This document shows positions 1 to 8,207 of a stretch of DNA of 64,000 nucleotides, piece by piece. Position numbers and translations under genes: made by a program. Source of the DNA: Mycobacterium sp. D16Q13 (lineage in GTDB: Bacteria; Actinomycetota; Actinomycetes; Mycobacteriales; Mycobacteriaceae); contig NZ_MAEW01000010.1 in the NCBI RefSeq assembly GCF_002013375.1, forward strand, positions 310,001-374,000. The letters are read 5' to 3'. Positions within the stretch are counted from its first letter, which is position 1; each line of letters opens with the position of its first letter. The notes under the pieces are model-generated. The model saw only the letters and a program-made list of their open reading frames with translations. It did not search any database and was not told the DNA's origin.

Positions 1-1
1 C

Positions 2-1393
2 GCGGTTGATATTCCGTCATTCATCTACAGCTATTCCTTTGCCCAGACCGGGAACTGGAGCCGGCTCTTCGCGCCCGGCGACGAGCTCCAGCAGTACGCC
101 GAGGACGTGGTCGATGGGCACGGCCTGCGCGACAAGCTGCGGCTCAGCACCACGGTGCTCGGCGGAAGATTCGATGAGACCACCGATATCTGGCACGTGG
201 AGACCGATAAAGGTGAGATCACCGCTCGCCACGTAATCGTCGGGATCGGTGGGCTGGAGGTGCCCAATCTGCCCACCATCCCCGGCATCGACACCTTCGC
301 CGGTAAGCTCCAGCACACCACGTCGTGGGACCACGACTACGACCTGACCGGCAAGCGGGTGGCCGTGATCGGCACCGGTGCCACCGCGCTGCAGTTGGTG
401 CCAGCGATCGCTGATCAGGTCGGTCACCTGGCGGTGTTTCAGCGCACCGCGATCTGGGTCGCACCCAAGCTCGACTTCAAGACCGGCCCCCTCACCCGAT
501 TCATCTTCGGCAATCGTGTGCTGCGTGCGCCGTTGCGCGGTGCCGGCATAGTGCTCGTCGAGCTAGGGCTCGGCGGTGCGCTGCTGGGCGGGCAGCTGCT
601 GGGGGAACGCCTGTACAAGGCGGTGCTGCAGAGTGTGGGTCTGGCGCTACGGGGATGGATGTGGACACAGCTCCCCGGAGAACCCGAACTACGCAAGAAG
701 CTCACGCCCACTTACGCGTTCGGCTGCAAGCGGCCATCCATGCACAACGAGTGGTTTACGACGTTCACCAAACCCAACGTCGATCTGGTGACCGAACCCA
801 TCGAACGCATCACCGAGAACTCCGTCATCACCGCCGATGGGGCAGAGCACGAGATCGATGTTCTGGTGTGCGCCACAGGATTCAAGGTCATGGAAAAGGG
901 TGCCACGCCACCGTTCCCGTGCCTGGGTCGCGACGGCGTCGACCTGAACACGTGGTGGGACGAGAACCGCTACCAGGCCTACCAAGGAGTGACCGTCCCC
1001 GGTTGGCCCAACGCATACATGCTGATCGGGCCCTGGGCGTACTCACCCGGCTCGTACCTGGTTCTGTTGGAATCGACGGTTGCGCACGCCGTTCGGGCCA
1101 TCAAGGAAACTCGCCGACGTGGAGCCACCCGTTGCGAGGTGCGTCAGGAGCCTCACGATAAGTACTGGCAGCAAATGCTTTCGCGCGCCGCCAAGAGCCA
1201 CCTTCCCACACCGCTGTGCGCGGGCTCGAACACCTACTACATCAACTACCAAGGCGATGCGGCCGCGTATCGTCCATCAACCAACACCGAGATGCGCTTG
1301 CAGAACCGGTATTTTCCGTTCACTGACTATCAATTCACCAGCGCTAGCCGGCAGCACTCAGTCGATCTCGCCACGTCTCGAGGGTCTGCATGA
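2..1393 (+). CDS. Flavin-containing (Baeyer-Villiger type) monooxygenase, 5' truncated by window edge
   Basis: This is the C-terminal part of an FAD/NADPH monooxygenase, open from the window edge to its TGA; the real start and FAD Rossmann motif lie outside. The first visible residues (AVDIPSFIYSYSFA) are typical of the flavin-contacting region of this family. The BVMO fingerprint FxGxxxHxxxWD is intact as FAGKLQHTTSWD, and the second Rossmann motif is GTGATALQLVPA. It is followed by the usual VFQRTAIW and CATGFKV segments. The family inserts oxygen into ketones or oxidises S/N atoms with NADPH; the substrate cannot be read from sequence. Its 3' end runs antisense into the convergent TetR gene for about 50 bp, so transcription of the two may interfere. 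Confidence 0.9.
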   Translation, partial: AVDIPSFIYSYSFAQTGNWSRLFAPGDELQQYAEDVVDGHGLRDKLRLSTTVLGGRFDETTDIWHVETDKGEITARHVIVGIGGLEVPNLPTIPGIDTFAGKLQHTTSWDHDYDLTGKRVAVIGTGATALQLVPAIADQVGHLAVFQRTAIWVAPKLDFKTGPLTRFIFGNRVLRAPLRGAGIVLVELGLGGALLGGQLLGERLYKAVLQSVGLALRGWMWTQLPGEPELRKKLTPTYAFGCKRPSMHNEWFTTFTKPNVDLVTEPIERITENSVITADGAEHEIDVLVCATGFKVMEKGATPPFPCLGRDGVDLNTWWDENRYQAYQGVTVPGWPNAYMLIGPWAYSPGSYLVLLESTVAHAVRAIKETRRRGATRCEVRQEPHDKYWQQMLSRAAKSHLPTPLCAGSNTYYINYQGDAAAYRPSTNTEMRLQNRYFPFTDYQFTSASRQHSVDLATSRGSA

Positions 1394-1964
1394 ACACGCT
1401 GGTTGACTGATCGGGCTCGACAAGACCCAGCGTGTGGTTGACCACCAACCCCATCCCCGTGGCAACAATTGCGGCCACGGCGTCGTCAAGAATCGGATGG
1501 TCCAGGGCTGCCACGCCCTCGGCTTCAAGTTGGCCCGCGAACACTGCCTTCACGCCCGCCTGCAAACCGGCCACATTCTCACGAATCAGCTGAGCCTGTT
1601 CCGGATCATGGCGGACCGCGAGTAGATACTCCGCGGTCAGACCGATCCAGTCGGTCTCACCACTGAGTACGCGCCACTTGGTCTCGACGATGGCAAGTTT
1701 GTCCGCTGCGCTCTCCTTGGCCATCATCGCCAACGCGACCTGAGTCAGCCACCCTTCGTAATGGATGCGCAGAAGTTGTTGACACAAAGCGTCTTTACTC
1801 TCGAAGTTGCTATAGATCGAGCCCTGGGTACGGCCGGCCTCGGCGGCAATTTGCGCAACCGTCGTCGCGTGAAAACCCTTTTGCAGGAAGACTTTCTCGG
1901 CGGCTGCGAGCACGATTTCCCGCGTCTGCGCCTGCAGTTCCTCGCGGGTCAGCGCCCTCGGCAT
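1344..1964 (-). CDS. TetR family transcriptional regulator
   Basis: Predicted repressor of about 206 residues. The N-terminal helix-turn-helix is clear (AAEKVFLQKGFHATTVAQIA, then a GSIYSNFESKDAL recognition region), with a helical ligand-binding C-terminus. I prefer the ATG with a GGGGTG just upstream; a GTG two codons earlier is possible. The gene converges on the flavin monooxygenase and overlaps its 3' end by 50 bp. TetR genes beside BVMO genes often control them, but no palindromic operator was found here, so the target is inferred from position only. Confidence 0.88.
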   Translation of the reverse strand: MPRALTREELQAQTREIVLAAAEKVFLQKGFHATTVAQIAAEAGRTQGSIYSNFESKDALCQQLLRIHYEGWLTQVALAMMAKESAADKLAIVETKWRVLSGETDWIGLTAEYLLAVRHDPEQAQLIRENVAGLQAGVKAVFAGQLEAEGVAALDHPILDDAVAAIVATGMGLVVNHTLGLVEPDQSTSVFMQTLETWRDRLSAAG

Positions 1965-2098
1965 CGACACCCCGATCGCTAGTCCCGCGCCCTGTCGCGC
2001 GCTTTCCGTCTCCCGGCACCGGCCGGTCGGTTCGCAGTATATCGATCTGCCGCAGCCGACTCGACGATCGTTACCCGGGACACGAACGGACCTCGGCG

Positions 2099-2662
2099 CT
2101 AAGGCGCTGTGCCGACAGAGCTAGGCAGCGGGGCCTGAACGAGCGCCTTGGCGATGTCGCCGGCCGCGGCGATGTCGGAGGCCTTGTGAGCCCGAAAGTC
2201 CCAGGTGACTTCGCGGCCTCCAGCCGTCACGACGAAGACGCCACCCAACTGATAGGGGTCCCCGGTCCGTTGATATGGATATATGCCCTCGCGTATGAGC
2301 CTCACCCACGGTCCGAAATTGGAGGGTCCGATCGTTCCCCCGCGATAGCGCCAGAGTCCCATCGTCCGATAGAGCGTCTGGTCCTGGGTTGTCAGCACCA
2401 GGAACCGTGTCTGGGTGCGCTTACGGAAGGTGAAGCCCTGAATGGAGGTGCCCAACCCGATGAAGACGACTTTTGCTCCGGCAGCGGCGATCTCGTCGTA
2501 GTACCTGTTGAGCGACTGCGCCTGCCGAACCGCGAACGCACTGCCGAACTGCCGCAGGAAGACGAACGCCACCGGACCGTCGGCCCACAGCTCCTGAAAC
2601 TCATGCAGATGATGGCGATCATCGAGGAGCCGCTCATTCGCCATGATGTCGATACGTGTCAT
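2099..2662 (-). CDS. Peroxiredoxin-like (PRXL2/AhpC-TSA_2) family protein lacking cysteines
   Basis: About 187 residues with the PRXL2/AhpC-TSA_2 thioredoxin-like fold: a VAFVFLRQFG strand entering the active-site loop, KVVFIGLGTS, and the family's DPYQLGGVFVV segment near the C-terminus. Active members carry a Cys or CxxC right after the FLRxFG strand; here the loop reads GSAFAVRQAQ and the protein contains no cysteine at all. It is therefore unlikely to be a thiol peroxidase and may be structural or bind a ligand. The start is set by an ATGA overlap with the upstream DUF2236 gene, so the two are probably translationally coupled. A longer reading frame upstream is a shadow of that gene. Confidence 0.8.
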   Translation of the reverse strand: MTRIDIMANERLLDDRHHLHEFQELWADGPVAFVFLRQFGSAFAVRQAQSLNRYYDEIAAAGAKVVFIGLGTSIQGFTFRKRTQTRFLVLTTQDQTLYRTMGLWRYRGGTIGPSNFGPWVRLIREGIYPYQRTGDPYQLGGVFVVTAGGREVTWDFRAHKASDIAAAGDIAKALVQAPLPSSVGTAP

Positions 2663-3762
2663 ACCGACACCTCTGCCGGCTGCGCCGTGACCAGAGCATG
2701 CATCGGGCACGCGCTCTCCCCCAGCGTTCCGCCCTTGCCCTGTTGCAGTGTCAAGCCCACGTTGTGATCGAATGGCACCGGCCCTGCATCTGGCGCATGC
2801 CGAATCGCGTTGTGCATGTATCCCCACATCTCGTATCCGAACCAGGGCAAGATCAATTTTTCGACCACCGGATTGCGTAGCGCGCGCACCGCGCCCTTGA
2901 TCGCAACGGTGCCGATGGCCGGCCTGATCCGCATGGTGGTCAGTCCACAGATCTCGCGGACATACGGCGTGAGCAAGGGGATCGCGGCCCAGATCGCCAG
3001 CTTGATTCCCGCGCCCATAATCACGTTGGGGTACAACGGCGTCCAGGGGTTATGCGTCAGGAAATCAGTGAGTTCCTGCGCCGGCCGTGTGAATGCCATC
3101 AGGTTCTTCTCCGCATTGCGAACCCAGGCCTCGACGTCCTCCGGCGTGGTGGGTAGCTCCCCAGCCGGCATGCCCATCAACTCGCACACGCGCACCTGCT
3201 CTTTGTAGAACTGGCACTCATCCTCATACGTCGCATTCGGATCACCGAACTTCTTGTACGCACGCCACAGGTGTGGCCACCCGACTACGTACGTGAACTT
3301 CAGTGTTTCAACGTGATTGGCACGGAATGACTCCCCCGTGGACGGTACATCACCGTTGATGTGCGCGTGCTTACGGAACAGGTCGCGACCGACCTTGACT
3401 GCCGCCTCGCTGTCACCCGCGACAGCGCCCGCGAAGAACAGCAGACTTCGGCGGACCCGGCCCACCGTGTCGTAGTAGTACGTCGTGTGCTGCCCAACGC
3501 CATAGGCCCCGTCCGGGTCGAGGACGGAAATAAACAGCCCCGAGAGCGCTCCCATCCCGGCGACCATCACGTTCTCGTAGACCTTGAAACTGAGCGAGTC
3601 GAGTCCGAAGTAGCCGTCGTTCTTACGCGGGGCCTCCGCGATCTGCAGTGCCCTCTTGCCGTTCTTGCCATGCAGCTTGAGCAGGAAGTCATACCGTCGG
3701 TCACGCCTGCGGCGTTGTTCAACCGTTCCGGCATATCTCGGGTCGTCGCGCAGGCTGCCCAT
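2659..3762 (-). CDS. DUF2236 / MpaB-Lcp family oxygenase
   Basis: A 367-residue protein of the DUF2236 family, whose studied relatives (fungal MpaB, bacterial latex-clearing protein Lcp) are heme-binding oxygenases. Family features seen are an Arg-rich N-terminal region, a conserved HxxxH-like stretch (RKHAHINGDVPSTGESFRAN), and YVVGWPHLWRAYKKFG. A long helical C-terminus ends in CPMHALVTAQPAEVSV. No signal peptide is evident. The start has a good AGAGGAG ribosome site eight bases upstream. It heads a two-gene unit with the cysteine-free PRXL2 protein. A repeat-rich candidate operator sits about 50 bp upstream. Substrate unknown. Confidence 0.82.
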   Translation of the reverse strand: MGSLRDDPRYAGTVEQRRRRDRRYDFLLKLHGKNGKRALQIAEAPRKNDGYFGLDSLSFKVYENVMVAGMGALSGLFISVLDPDGAYGVGQHTTYYYDTVGRVRRSLLFFAGAVAGDSEAAVKVGRDLFRKHAHINGDVPSTGESFRANHVETLKFTYVVGWPHLWRAYKKFGDPNATYEDECQFYKEQVRVCELMGMPAGELPTTPEDVEAWVRNAEKNLMAFTRPAQELTDFLTHNPWTPLYPNVIMGAGIKLAIWAAIPLLTPYVREICGLTTMRIRPAIGTVAIKGAVRALRNPVVEKLILPWFGYEMWGYMHNAIRHAPDAGPVPFDHNVGLTLQQGKGGTLGESACPMHALVTAQPAEVSV

Positions 3763-3809
3763 GGTCGAACTCCTCTGAATCGCGTTATGACGTGCATATC
3801 CAAGCCATA

Positions 3810-3848
3810 CAGATTGTATTGATATTCAGATTGTATTGCAATATCAAT
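3810..3848. promoter_or_regulatory. Candidate operator: overlapping direct and inverted repeats upstream of the DUF2236 gene
   Basis: Two copies of CAGATTGTATTG lie 17 bp apart (3810-3821 and 3827-3838). An inverted repeat ATTGATATT / AATATCAAT (3818-3826 and 3840-3848) is interleaved with them. The stretch is strikingly AT-rich for this genome and sits 48-86 bp upstream of the DUF2236 start, where a repressor or activator would act. The binding protein is unknown; the TetR gene two genes downstream is one candidate. Confidence 0.6.
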
Positions 3849-3915
3849 GTAAAAAGAAGGCTCCCTCGCCGCTCGGTTACGGCGACTCGTCGGTATACGG
3901 TGCTAGAACACGGGT

Positions 3916-4143
3916 ATGAAGAAATCACCGGAGTGGCGGCACGCCATCAGCTGCGGTGTGGCCTGCCGTGATTGCATCCGAGATATCGACCACTGCCACG
4001 GAACATTGATCGTGCACTCCTCTCGGCATGCCGAGTGCACGGAACGTGACTGCGATGGGCAGTATCTGCTACGGCACAGCTTGGTCATTGATTGCATTGC
4101 CGCACAATGCGATTGCGAGGGCGAGATCCCGCTGGCGGTCTAG
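3916..4143 (+). CDS. Small cysteine/histidine-rich protein, possibly metal binding
   Basis: A 75-residue protein rich in Cys and His, with the core ACRDCIRDIDHCHGTLIVHS followed by AECTERDCDGQYLLRH and IDCIAAQCDCEG. The spacing of Cys-Cys and Cys-His pairs suggests a zinc-ribbon-like fold, but no catalytic motif is visible. I know similar short proteins only as conserved hypotheticals near pheA in mycobacteria, so the function is unassigned. The start is poorly supported by a ribosome site, and leaderless translation is plausible. Its TAG overlaps the TAG of the convergent phosphatase through a shared CTAG. Confidence 0.65.
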   Translation: MKKSPEWRHAISCGVACRDCIRDIDHCHGTLIVHSSRHAECTERDCDGQYLLRHSLVIDCIAAQCDCEGEIPLAV

Positions 4144-4826
4144 CCCATCGGGTCGGCCGACTGCGCCAGTTCCTCGGCGCTGGCGGCCTCCTGATGCGGG
4201 AAGGGCGCGGCCGCATCTCCCCAGTGCACACAGCTCCACCGTCCGTCGGTAATCGGCGCCAGCACAACCGCTTCCGCATTGCGCAGGTGATGGTTCACCG
4301 CAAAGCCAGGGTCCACTCCGGCGAGCGTGGCCGCCACCAAGCGGATCGCTGCCCCGTGGCTCACTACCACCACATCACCGGTCGACGCGTCGTTTTCCAG
4401 GTGCCGCAACCGGAGCTCGGCAACCACGGGCAGGTACCTGTCGAACACGTCTTGCGCGGATTCACCACCAGGTAAACGGGTTCCGAATTCACCGAAATGC
4501 CAACGCTCATATGTGCGGTCGAAAATCTCGAACGACTCCAGGCCGGTGTGGTCCTCCAATTCCCCTGCCTGCACCTCATGCAAACCGTCGAGCTGAAGCG
4601 CCTCCACGCCAAGATGTCCCGCGATCTCCGTGGCGGTCTGGACGGCGCGCAACGCCACCGAATGCACCAGCACGGCAGGCGCGTGCTCCTCGTACTGTTT
4701 GGCGAACAGCCGGGCCTGTTGCAGTCCGAGCTCGGTCAGCGCCGCACCCGGTGGTTTGGTGTCCAGCCTGCGTTCAACGTTTCCATACGACTGCCCGTGC
4801 CGGACCAGGACAAGGCGCCCGCTCAT
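4140..4826 (-). CDS. Histidine phosphatase (phosphoglycerate mutase-like)
   Basis: A 228-residue histidine-phosphatase-superfamily enzyme. The catalytic RHG motif is near the N-terminus (LVLVRHGQSYGN), the second catalytic region is VSHGAAIRL, and the acid/base Glu region is LHEVQAGELED. It matches the product at M. tuberculosis Rv3837c, annotated as a phosphoglycerate mutase, though many such proteins act on other phosphoesters. The start is set by an ATGA overlap with pheA, so it is probably co-translated with prephenate dehydratase. A longer frame upstream is spurious. Confidence 0.92.
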   Translation of the reverse strand: MSGRLVLVRHGQSYGNVERRLDTKPPGAALTELGLQQARLFAKQYEEHAPAVLVHSVALRAVQTATEIAGHLGVEALQLDGLHEVQAGELEDHTGLESFEIFDRTYERWHFGEFGTRLPGGESAQDVFDRYLPVVAELRLRHLENDASTGDVVVVSHGAAIRLVAATLAGVDPGFAVNHHLRNAEAVVLAPITDGRWSCVHWGDAAAPFPHQEAASAEELAQSADPMG

Positions 4827-5749
4827 CGCAGCTTCCCTTCCCGCGTCTCGGCGAGCCATCCGGACGCCTCGTCCAATACCGGCGGGTTGGCGCCGGCGGG
4901 CGCTGCGATTCCTCTCGGCCACGATCCCAAATACCGCACATCCGCACAACGACGATGCAGGCCCTTGAGTGCCTCGCCGACGGCGACGTCGTCGATATGT
5001 CCGGCGCAATCCAGGAAGAACCGATAAGTACCCAGGCCGGTACGAGTAGGCCGGGACTCGATGCGGGTGAGATCGATATCCCGGATCGCGAACTCGTTCA
5101 TGGCGGCGGCGAGAGCGCCGGGCACGTTCCCCAATCCGAGAACCACGGAGGTGCGATCCGAGCCGGTGGCCGACGGCGGCGGCCCCGGTTGCCCCACCAG
5201 CACGAAGCGCGTGTGCGCATGAGCCTCATCGACGACGCCGCTCGCCAGGGCATCCAGCCCCAGTCGTTGCGCGGCCCATTCCGTACATACGCCCGCGTCG
5301 GCCCGCAGCGCCTTCACATCCTCGGCCGCCGCAGCATTTGAGTTGGCAGCGATCAGCTCAGCGTTCGGCAGGTTGGCCGCCAGCCACTCACGCACCTGCG
5401 CGGCGGCGATCGGGAAACCCGCGACAGTCTTCACATCCTCCGCGGACGTCCCCGGTCGCACCGCGATGGTGAAGGACACCGGCAACACCGTCTCCGCGAA
5501 GATCTGCAACGGAGTGCCTACCGCCAAGGTATCGAGCGTCGGCACCACCGGGCCCTCGAGCGAGCTTTCTATTGGAACGCAGGCGTAGGCCGCGTCACCC
5601 TTCTGTACCTGCACCAACGCCTCGCGCGCACTGGCAACCGAGACCGGCTCCACCTCGGGAGAGCCGGGAATCCGCCCCGTCGTGCGCAGCGTGGTCAGCG
5701 CGGCCTCGGAGAACGTGCCTTCCGGCCCCAAATACGTGATGCGCTGCAC
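4823..5749 (-). CDS. pheA: Prephenate dehydratase
   Basis: Converts prephenate to phenylpyruvate in phenylalanine biosynthesis. The 308-residue protein begins ITYLGPEGTFSEAAL and carries the catalytic Thr-Arg-Phe in HTRFVLVG (about residue 180). It ends with an ACT regulatory domain (LGLGNVPGALAAAMNEFAIR, then ESRP) that binds phenylalanine for feedback inhibition. This is the monofunctional actinobacterial type without chorismate mutase, with length and synteny as at Rv3838c. The first gene of a two-gene unit with the downstream phosphatase. Confidence 0.96.
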   Translation of the reverse strand: MQRITYLGPEGTFSEAALTTLRTTGRIPGSPEVEPVSVASAREALVQVQKGDAAYACVPIESSLEGPVVPTLDTLAVGTPLQIFAETVLPVSFTIAVRPGTSAEDVKTVAGFPIAAAQVREWLAANLPNAELIAANSNAAAAEDVKALRADAGVCTEWAAQRLGLDALASGVVDEAHAHTRFVLVGQPGPPPSATGSDRTSVVLGLGNVPGALAAAMNEFAIRDIDLTRIESRPTRTGLGTYRFFLDCAGHIDDVAVGEALKGLHRRCADVRYLGSWPRGIAAPAGANPPVLDEASGWLAETREGKLR

Positions 5750-5836
5750 ACTTCAAACCTTAGGCGTTCCACCGCCCGGCGAACCCTCGACACAGGCGAC
5801 AGCACAGGTGTCCCTTGCACTCTCCACCGTCCGTTG

Positions 5837-5855
5837 TTAACTTAGGCTTACCTCA
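5837..5855 (+). promoter_or_regulatory. IdeR box upstream of the DUF2470 gene
   Basis: TTAACTTAGGCTTACCTCA matches 16 of 19 positions of the mycobacterial IdeR/DtxR operator TWAGGTWAGSCTWACCTWA. It lies about 40 bp upstream of the start codon, a position that favours repression under iron sufficiency. Rv3839, the syntenic gene in M. tuberculosis, is a reported IdeR-regulated gene. Confidence 0.85.
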
Positions 5856-5895
5856 GTTCGTCGGGTTCTCCAGGGTTTGAACAGGAAGGGTCACC

Positions 5896-6681
5896 ATGAC
5901 CGCAGCACCGCCCACCACCGCCGAGCGTGTTCGTTCGGCTTGCGCACGGGCCGCGAGCTCAACTCTCGCCATCGCCGGAGCCGATGTGGTCGGGACCTCG
6001 CTGCATCATCTGTTCGACGACGGCACCTTCGCCGTCGCGGTCCCCTCGGATAGCGCCATCGCCGCCACCGTCGTCGCGGCCGGCCAATCCGGGATGCCCG
6101 CCCTCCTTGAGCTGACCGACCAAGCACCGCTTCCCCTGCGCGAGCCGGTGCGCTCCCTGGTTTGGGTGCGCGGCAACGTGGTGGCCGCCTCCGACCGGGA
6201 GGCCCGCGGCATCGTCGACGTGATCGCCAGCCGGATACCCAATCCGGCACTCCTGGACATCCGCACCGATATGCGGCTGCGCACAGAGCCCGGCTCGGTA
6301 CTGCTGTGCCTGAACGTGGAGTCCGTCGTCGTCGCCGACTCGACGGGAGCCGAATCGGTTGACGTCTCCGCACTGCTCGGTGCGCGTCCCGATCCGTTCT
6401 GCGCACTCGAGGCCGGCTGGCTGTCGCATATCGACCACGACCACCGCGATCTCGTCGAACGACTGGCGCGGCGTCTTCCCCTGAACCTGCAGCACGGCGA
6501 GGTTCGGCTGCTCGGCATCGACCGCTACGGCATCCAGCTGCGCGTAGAAGGCGCGGCGGGCGACCACGACGTGAGACTGCCGTTCAACGAACCCGTCAAC
6601 GACACCGCAGGCCTGAGCCAGGCACTGCGCATTCTGGCCGGCTGCCCGTTTCTCAACGGACTGCGTGCCCGAAAGATCTAG
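5896..6681 (+). CDS. DUF2470 domain protein, HugZ-like, iron-regulated
   Basis: A 261-residue protein with an N-terminal pyridoxamine-oxidase-like split-barrel region and a C-terminal DUF2470 domain (GWLSHIDHDHRDLVERLARR followed by a short beta region). Relatives include heme-utilisation/HugZ-type proteins and the M. tuberculosis protein Rv3839 at the same locus. A role in heme or iron handling is inferred from the domain and from the IdeR box immediately upstream. The ribosome site AGGAAGGG precedes the ATG. The TAG overlaps that of the convergent hydrolase by a shared CTAG. Confidence 0.85.
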   Translation: MTAAPPTTAERVRSACARAASSTLAIAGADVVGTSLHHLFDDGTFAVAVPSDSAIAATVVAAGQSGMPALLELTDQAPLPLREPVRSLVWVRGNVVAASDREARGIVDVIASRIPNPALLDIRTDMRLRTEPGSVLLCLNVESVVVADSTGAESVDVSALLGARPDPFCALEAGWLSHIDHDHRDLVERLARRLPLNLQHGEVRLLGIDRYGIQLRVEGAAGDHDVRLPFNEPVNDTAGLSQALRILAGCPFLNGLRARKI

Positions 6682-7358
6682 CCCAGCAACAGTTCGCGCA
6701 ATACCCCGGCGAACATCGCCGGTGCCTCACGATGCGCGAAATGACCTTGCCCAACAAGCTCTTTGACTCGCACGCCGGCGACCCGCCGTGCCAAATATCC
6801 CACCGGCTCGCGGAACTGCAGCGGCGAGTTCGCCCCTTCGAGTAGCAGCATCGGGATGACCACACGGGTGTACTCACCGAGCACCTCCACGCAATGATCC
6901 AGCGCCTGGAACTCCCGTGACACGGTCGCCGAGCGCGCCCGAACCGCCGCGCTCCCTTCCCGATTCGCCGTAGCCACACCGTCCGACACCGGAAGCGGTG
7001 GCTCGTATAACACGACGGCAGCCACATCGAGTCCGCGACGCAAGGCCTCCAGCACGACAACCGCGCCGAACGAATGGCCGAGTATCACCGCATCGGGTCC
7101 CGCTTCCGCGGCCACCGCGATGACATCGTCCGCCTCACGCGCCAGGCTGTGTTCCTCGGCGTCCGTACTCGCACCATGACCACGCCGGTCGACAAGAAAG
7201 CACGTGAAGTCCCGTCGCAGCTCTGTGGCGACATCTGACCAGGCCGCCCCCGAATCCATCGCGCCGTGCACCATCACGAGCGGCGGCCCCTCACCGGACA
7301 CGGTCAGGCTCAGCCGAACCCCATCGGGCGACGCCACATAGCGCAGAGTGCTCACCAC
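6678..7358 (-). CDS. Alpha/beta hydrolase
   Basis: About 226 residues. The family's entry strand and oxyanion motif appear as PPLVMVHGAMDSG, the nucleophile elbow is GHSFG, the acid region is EYTRVVIPMLLLEGAN, and the catalytic His is in GQGHFAHRE. Substrate not predictable. The start is uncertain: GTG codons fit a GGAAGAG ribosome site eight bases upstream, whereas an ATG further out at 7448 would overlap the divergent protease gene. The domain would be complete with the chosen start. Confidence 0.82.
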   Translation of the reverse strand: MVSTLRYVASPDGVRLSLTVSGEGPPLVMVHGAMDSGAAWSDVATELRRDFTCFLVDRRGHGASTDAEEHSLAREADDVIAVAAEAGPDAVILGHSFGAVVVLEALRRGLDVAAVVLYEPPLPVSDGVATANREGSAAVRARSATVSREFQALDHCVEVLGEYTRVVIPMLLLEGANSPLQFREPVGYLARRVAGVRVKELVGQGHFAHREAPAMFAGVLRELLLG

Positions 7359-7389
7359 ATCGGACACTCTTCCACCAATACCAGCCACA

Positions 7390-8184
7390 ATGGGCGCCGT
7401 GGCCGAATCGGAGTCTTCACCTCTTCGCGTATGCGGCTCATCGGACATGACACCGCGCACCATCCGCATCGAGATCTGGATCGTGCTCGCCATCAGCTTC
7501 GGGATGAGCGCGATCAGCGCCATCCTGCAGTTCACGTCTGCCGTCCTGGCCGGGCTTGCCGGCCAGACCGTAGCGCTCAATCCCCGCCGCGCCGAGTTCA
7601 GCCTGATTGACCTGGGATTGAACCTGGTATCGATCACCCGGCTGGTGACCTGGGGCGCACTCGCGGTATATCTGTTGTGGCGCAGTGGTTTCAATCTGTC
7701 CTCGATCGGGCTCGGCCGCTGGCGCTGGCGGCCCGACGGCTTGGGTGCACTCGGATTGGCGGCGCTCATCGGGCTGCCGGGCCTGGCGCTGTACGTCGGC
7801 GCGCGCTGGATGGGCTTGAGCGTCCAGGTCATCCCCGCCTCCCTCGACGACACCTGGTGGCGGCTGCCGGTGCTGGTGCTGTCCGCATTCGCGAATGGCT
7901 GGGCCGAGGAAGTCGTTGTCGTCGCCTACCTACAGACACGACTGCGGCAACTGGGCTACGGAACGACGACCGCCATCGCGTCCTCGGCGCTGCTACGCGG
8001 TTGCTACCACCTCTATCAGGGTGTCTCGGCCGGTATCGGAAACCTGGCGATGGGTCTGGTCTTCGGATACGTCTGGCACCGCACCGGACGGCTATGGCCC
8101 CTGGTCGTCGCCCATGGCGTGATCGACACCGTCGCCTTCGCCGGGTACGCGTTGCTCCGTGATCACCTGGTCTGGCTCCATTAG
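7390..8184 (+). CDS. CPBP family intramembrane metalloprotease (Abi/CAAX type)
   Basis: About 264 residues with several membrane segments and the conserved Abi motifs: EE in NGWAEEVVVVAYLQTRL, a His in LLRGCYHLYQG, and a final His in VVAHGVIDTV. These residues form the metal-dependent active site in this membrane glutamic protease family. Some relatives process prenylated proteins or protect against bacteriocins; the substrate here is unknown. An alternative ATG at 7447 (MTPRTIRIE) would trim a soluble tail, and its codon shares CATG with a possible start of the divergent hydrolase. Confidence 0.82.
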   Translation: MGAVAESESSPLRVCGSSDMTPRTIRIEIWIVLAISFGMSAISAILQFTSAVLAGLAGQTVALNPRRAEFSLIDLGLNLVSITRLVTWGALAVYLLWRSGFNLSSIGLGRWRWRPDGLGALGLAALIGLPGLALYVGARWMGLSVQVIPASLDDTWWRLPVLVLSAFANGWAEEVVVVAYLQTRLRQLGYGTTTAIASSALLRGCYHLYQGVSAGIGNLAMGLVFGYVWHRTGRLWPLVVAHGVIDTVAFAGYALLRDHLVWLH

Positions 8185-8207
8185 CCTGATCTCATGGGAC
8201 GCGCAGG

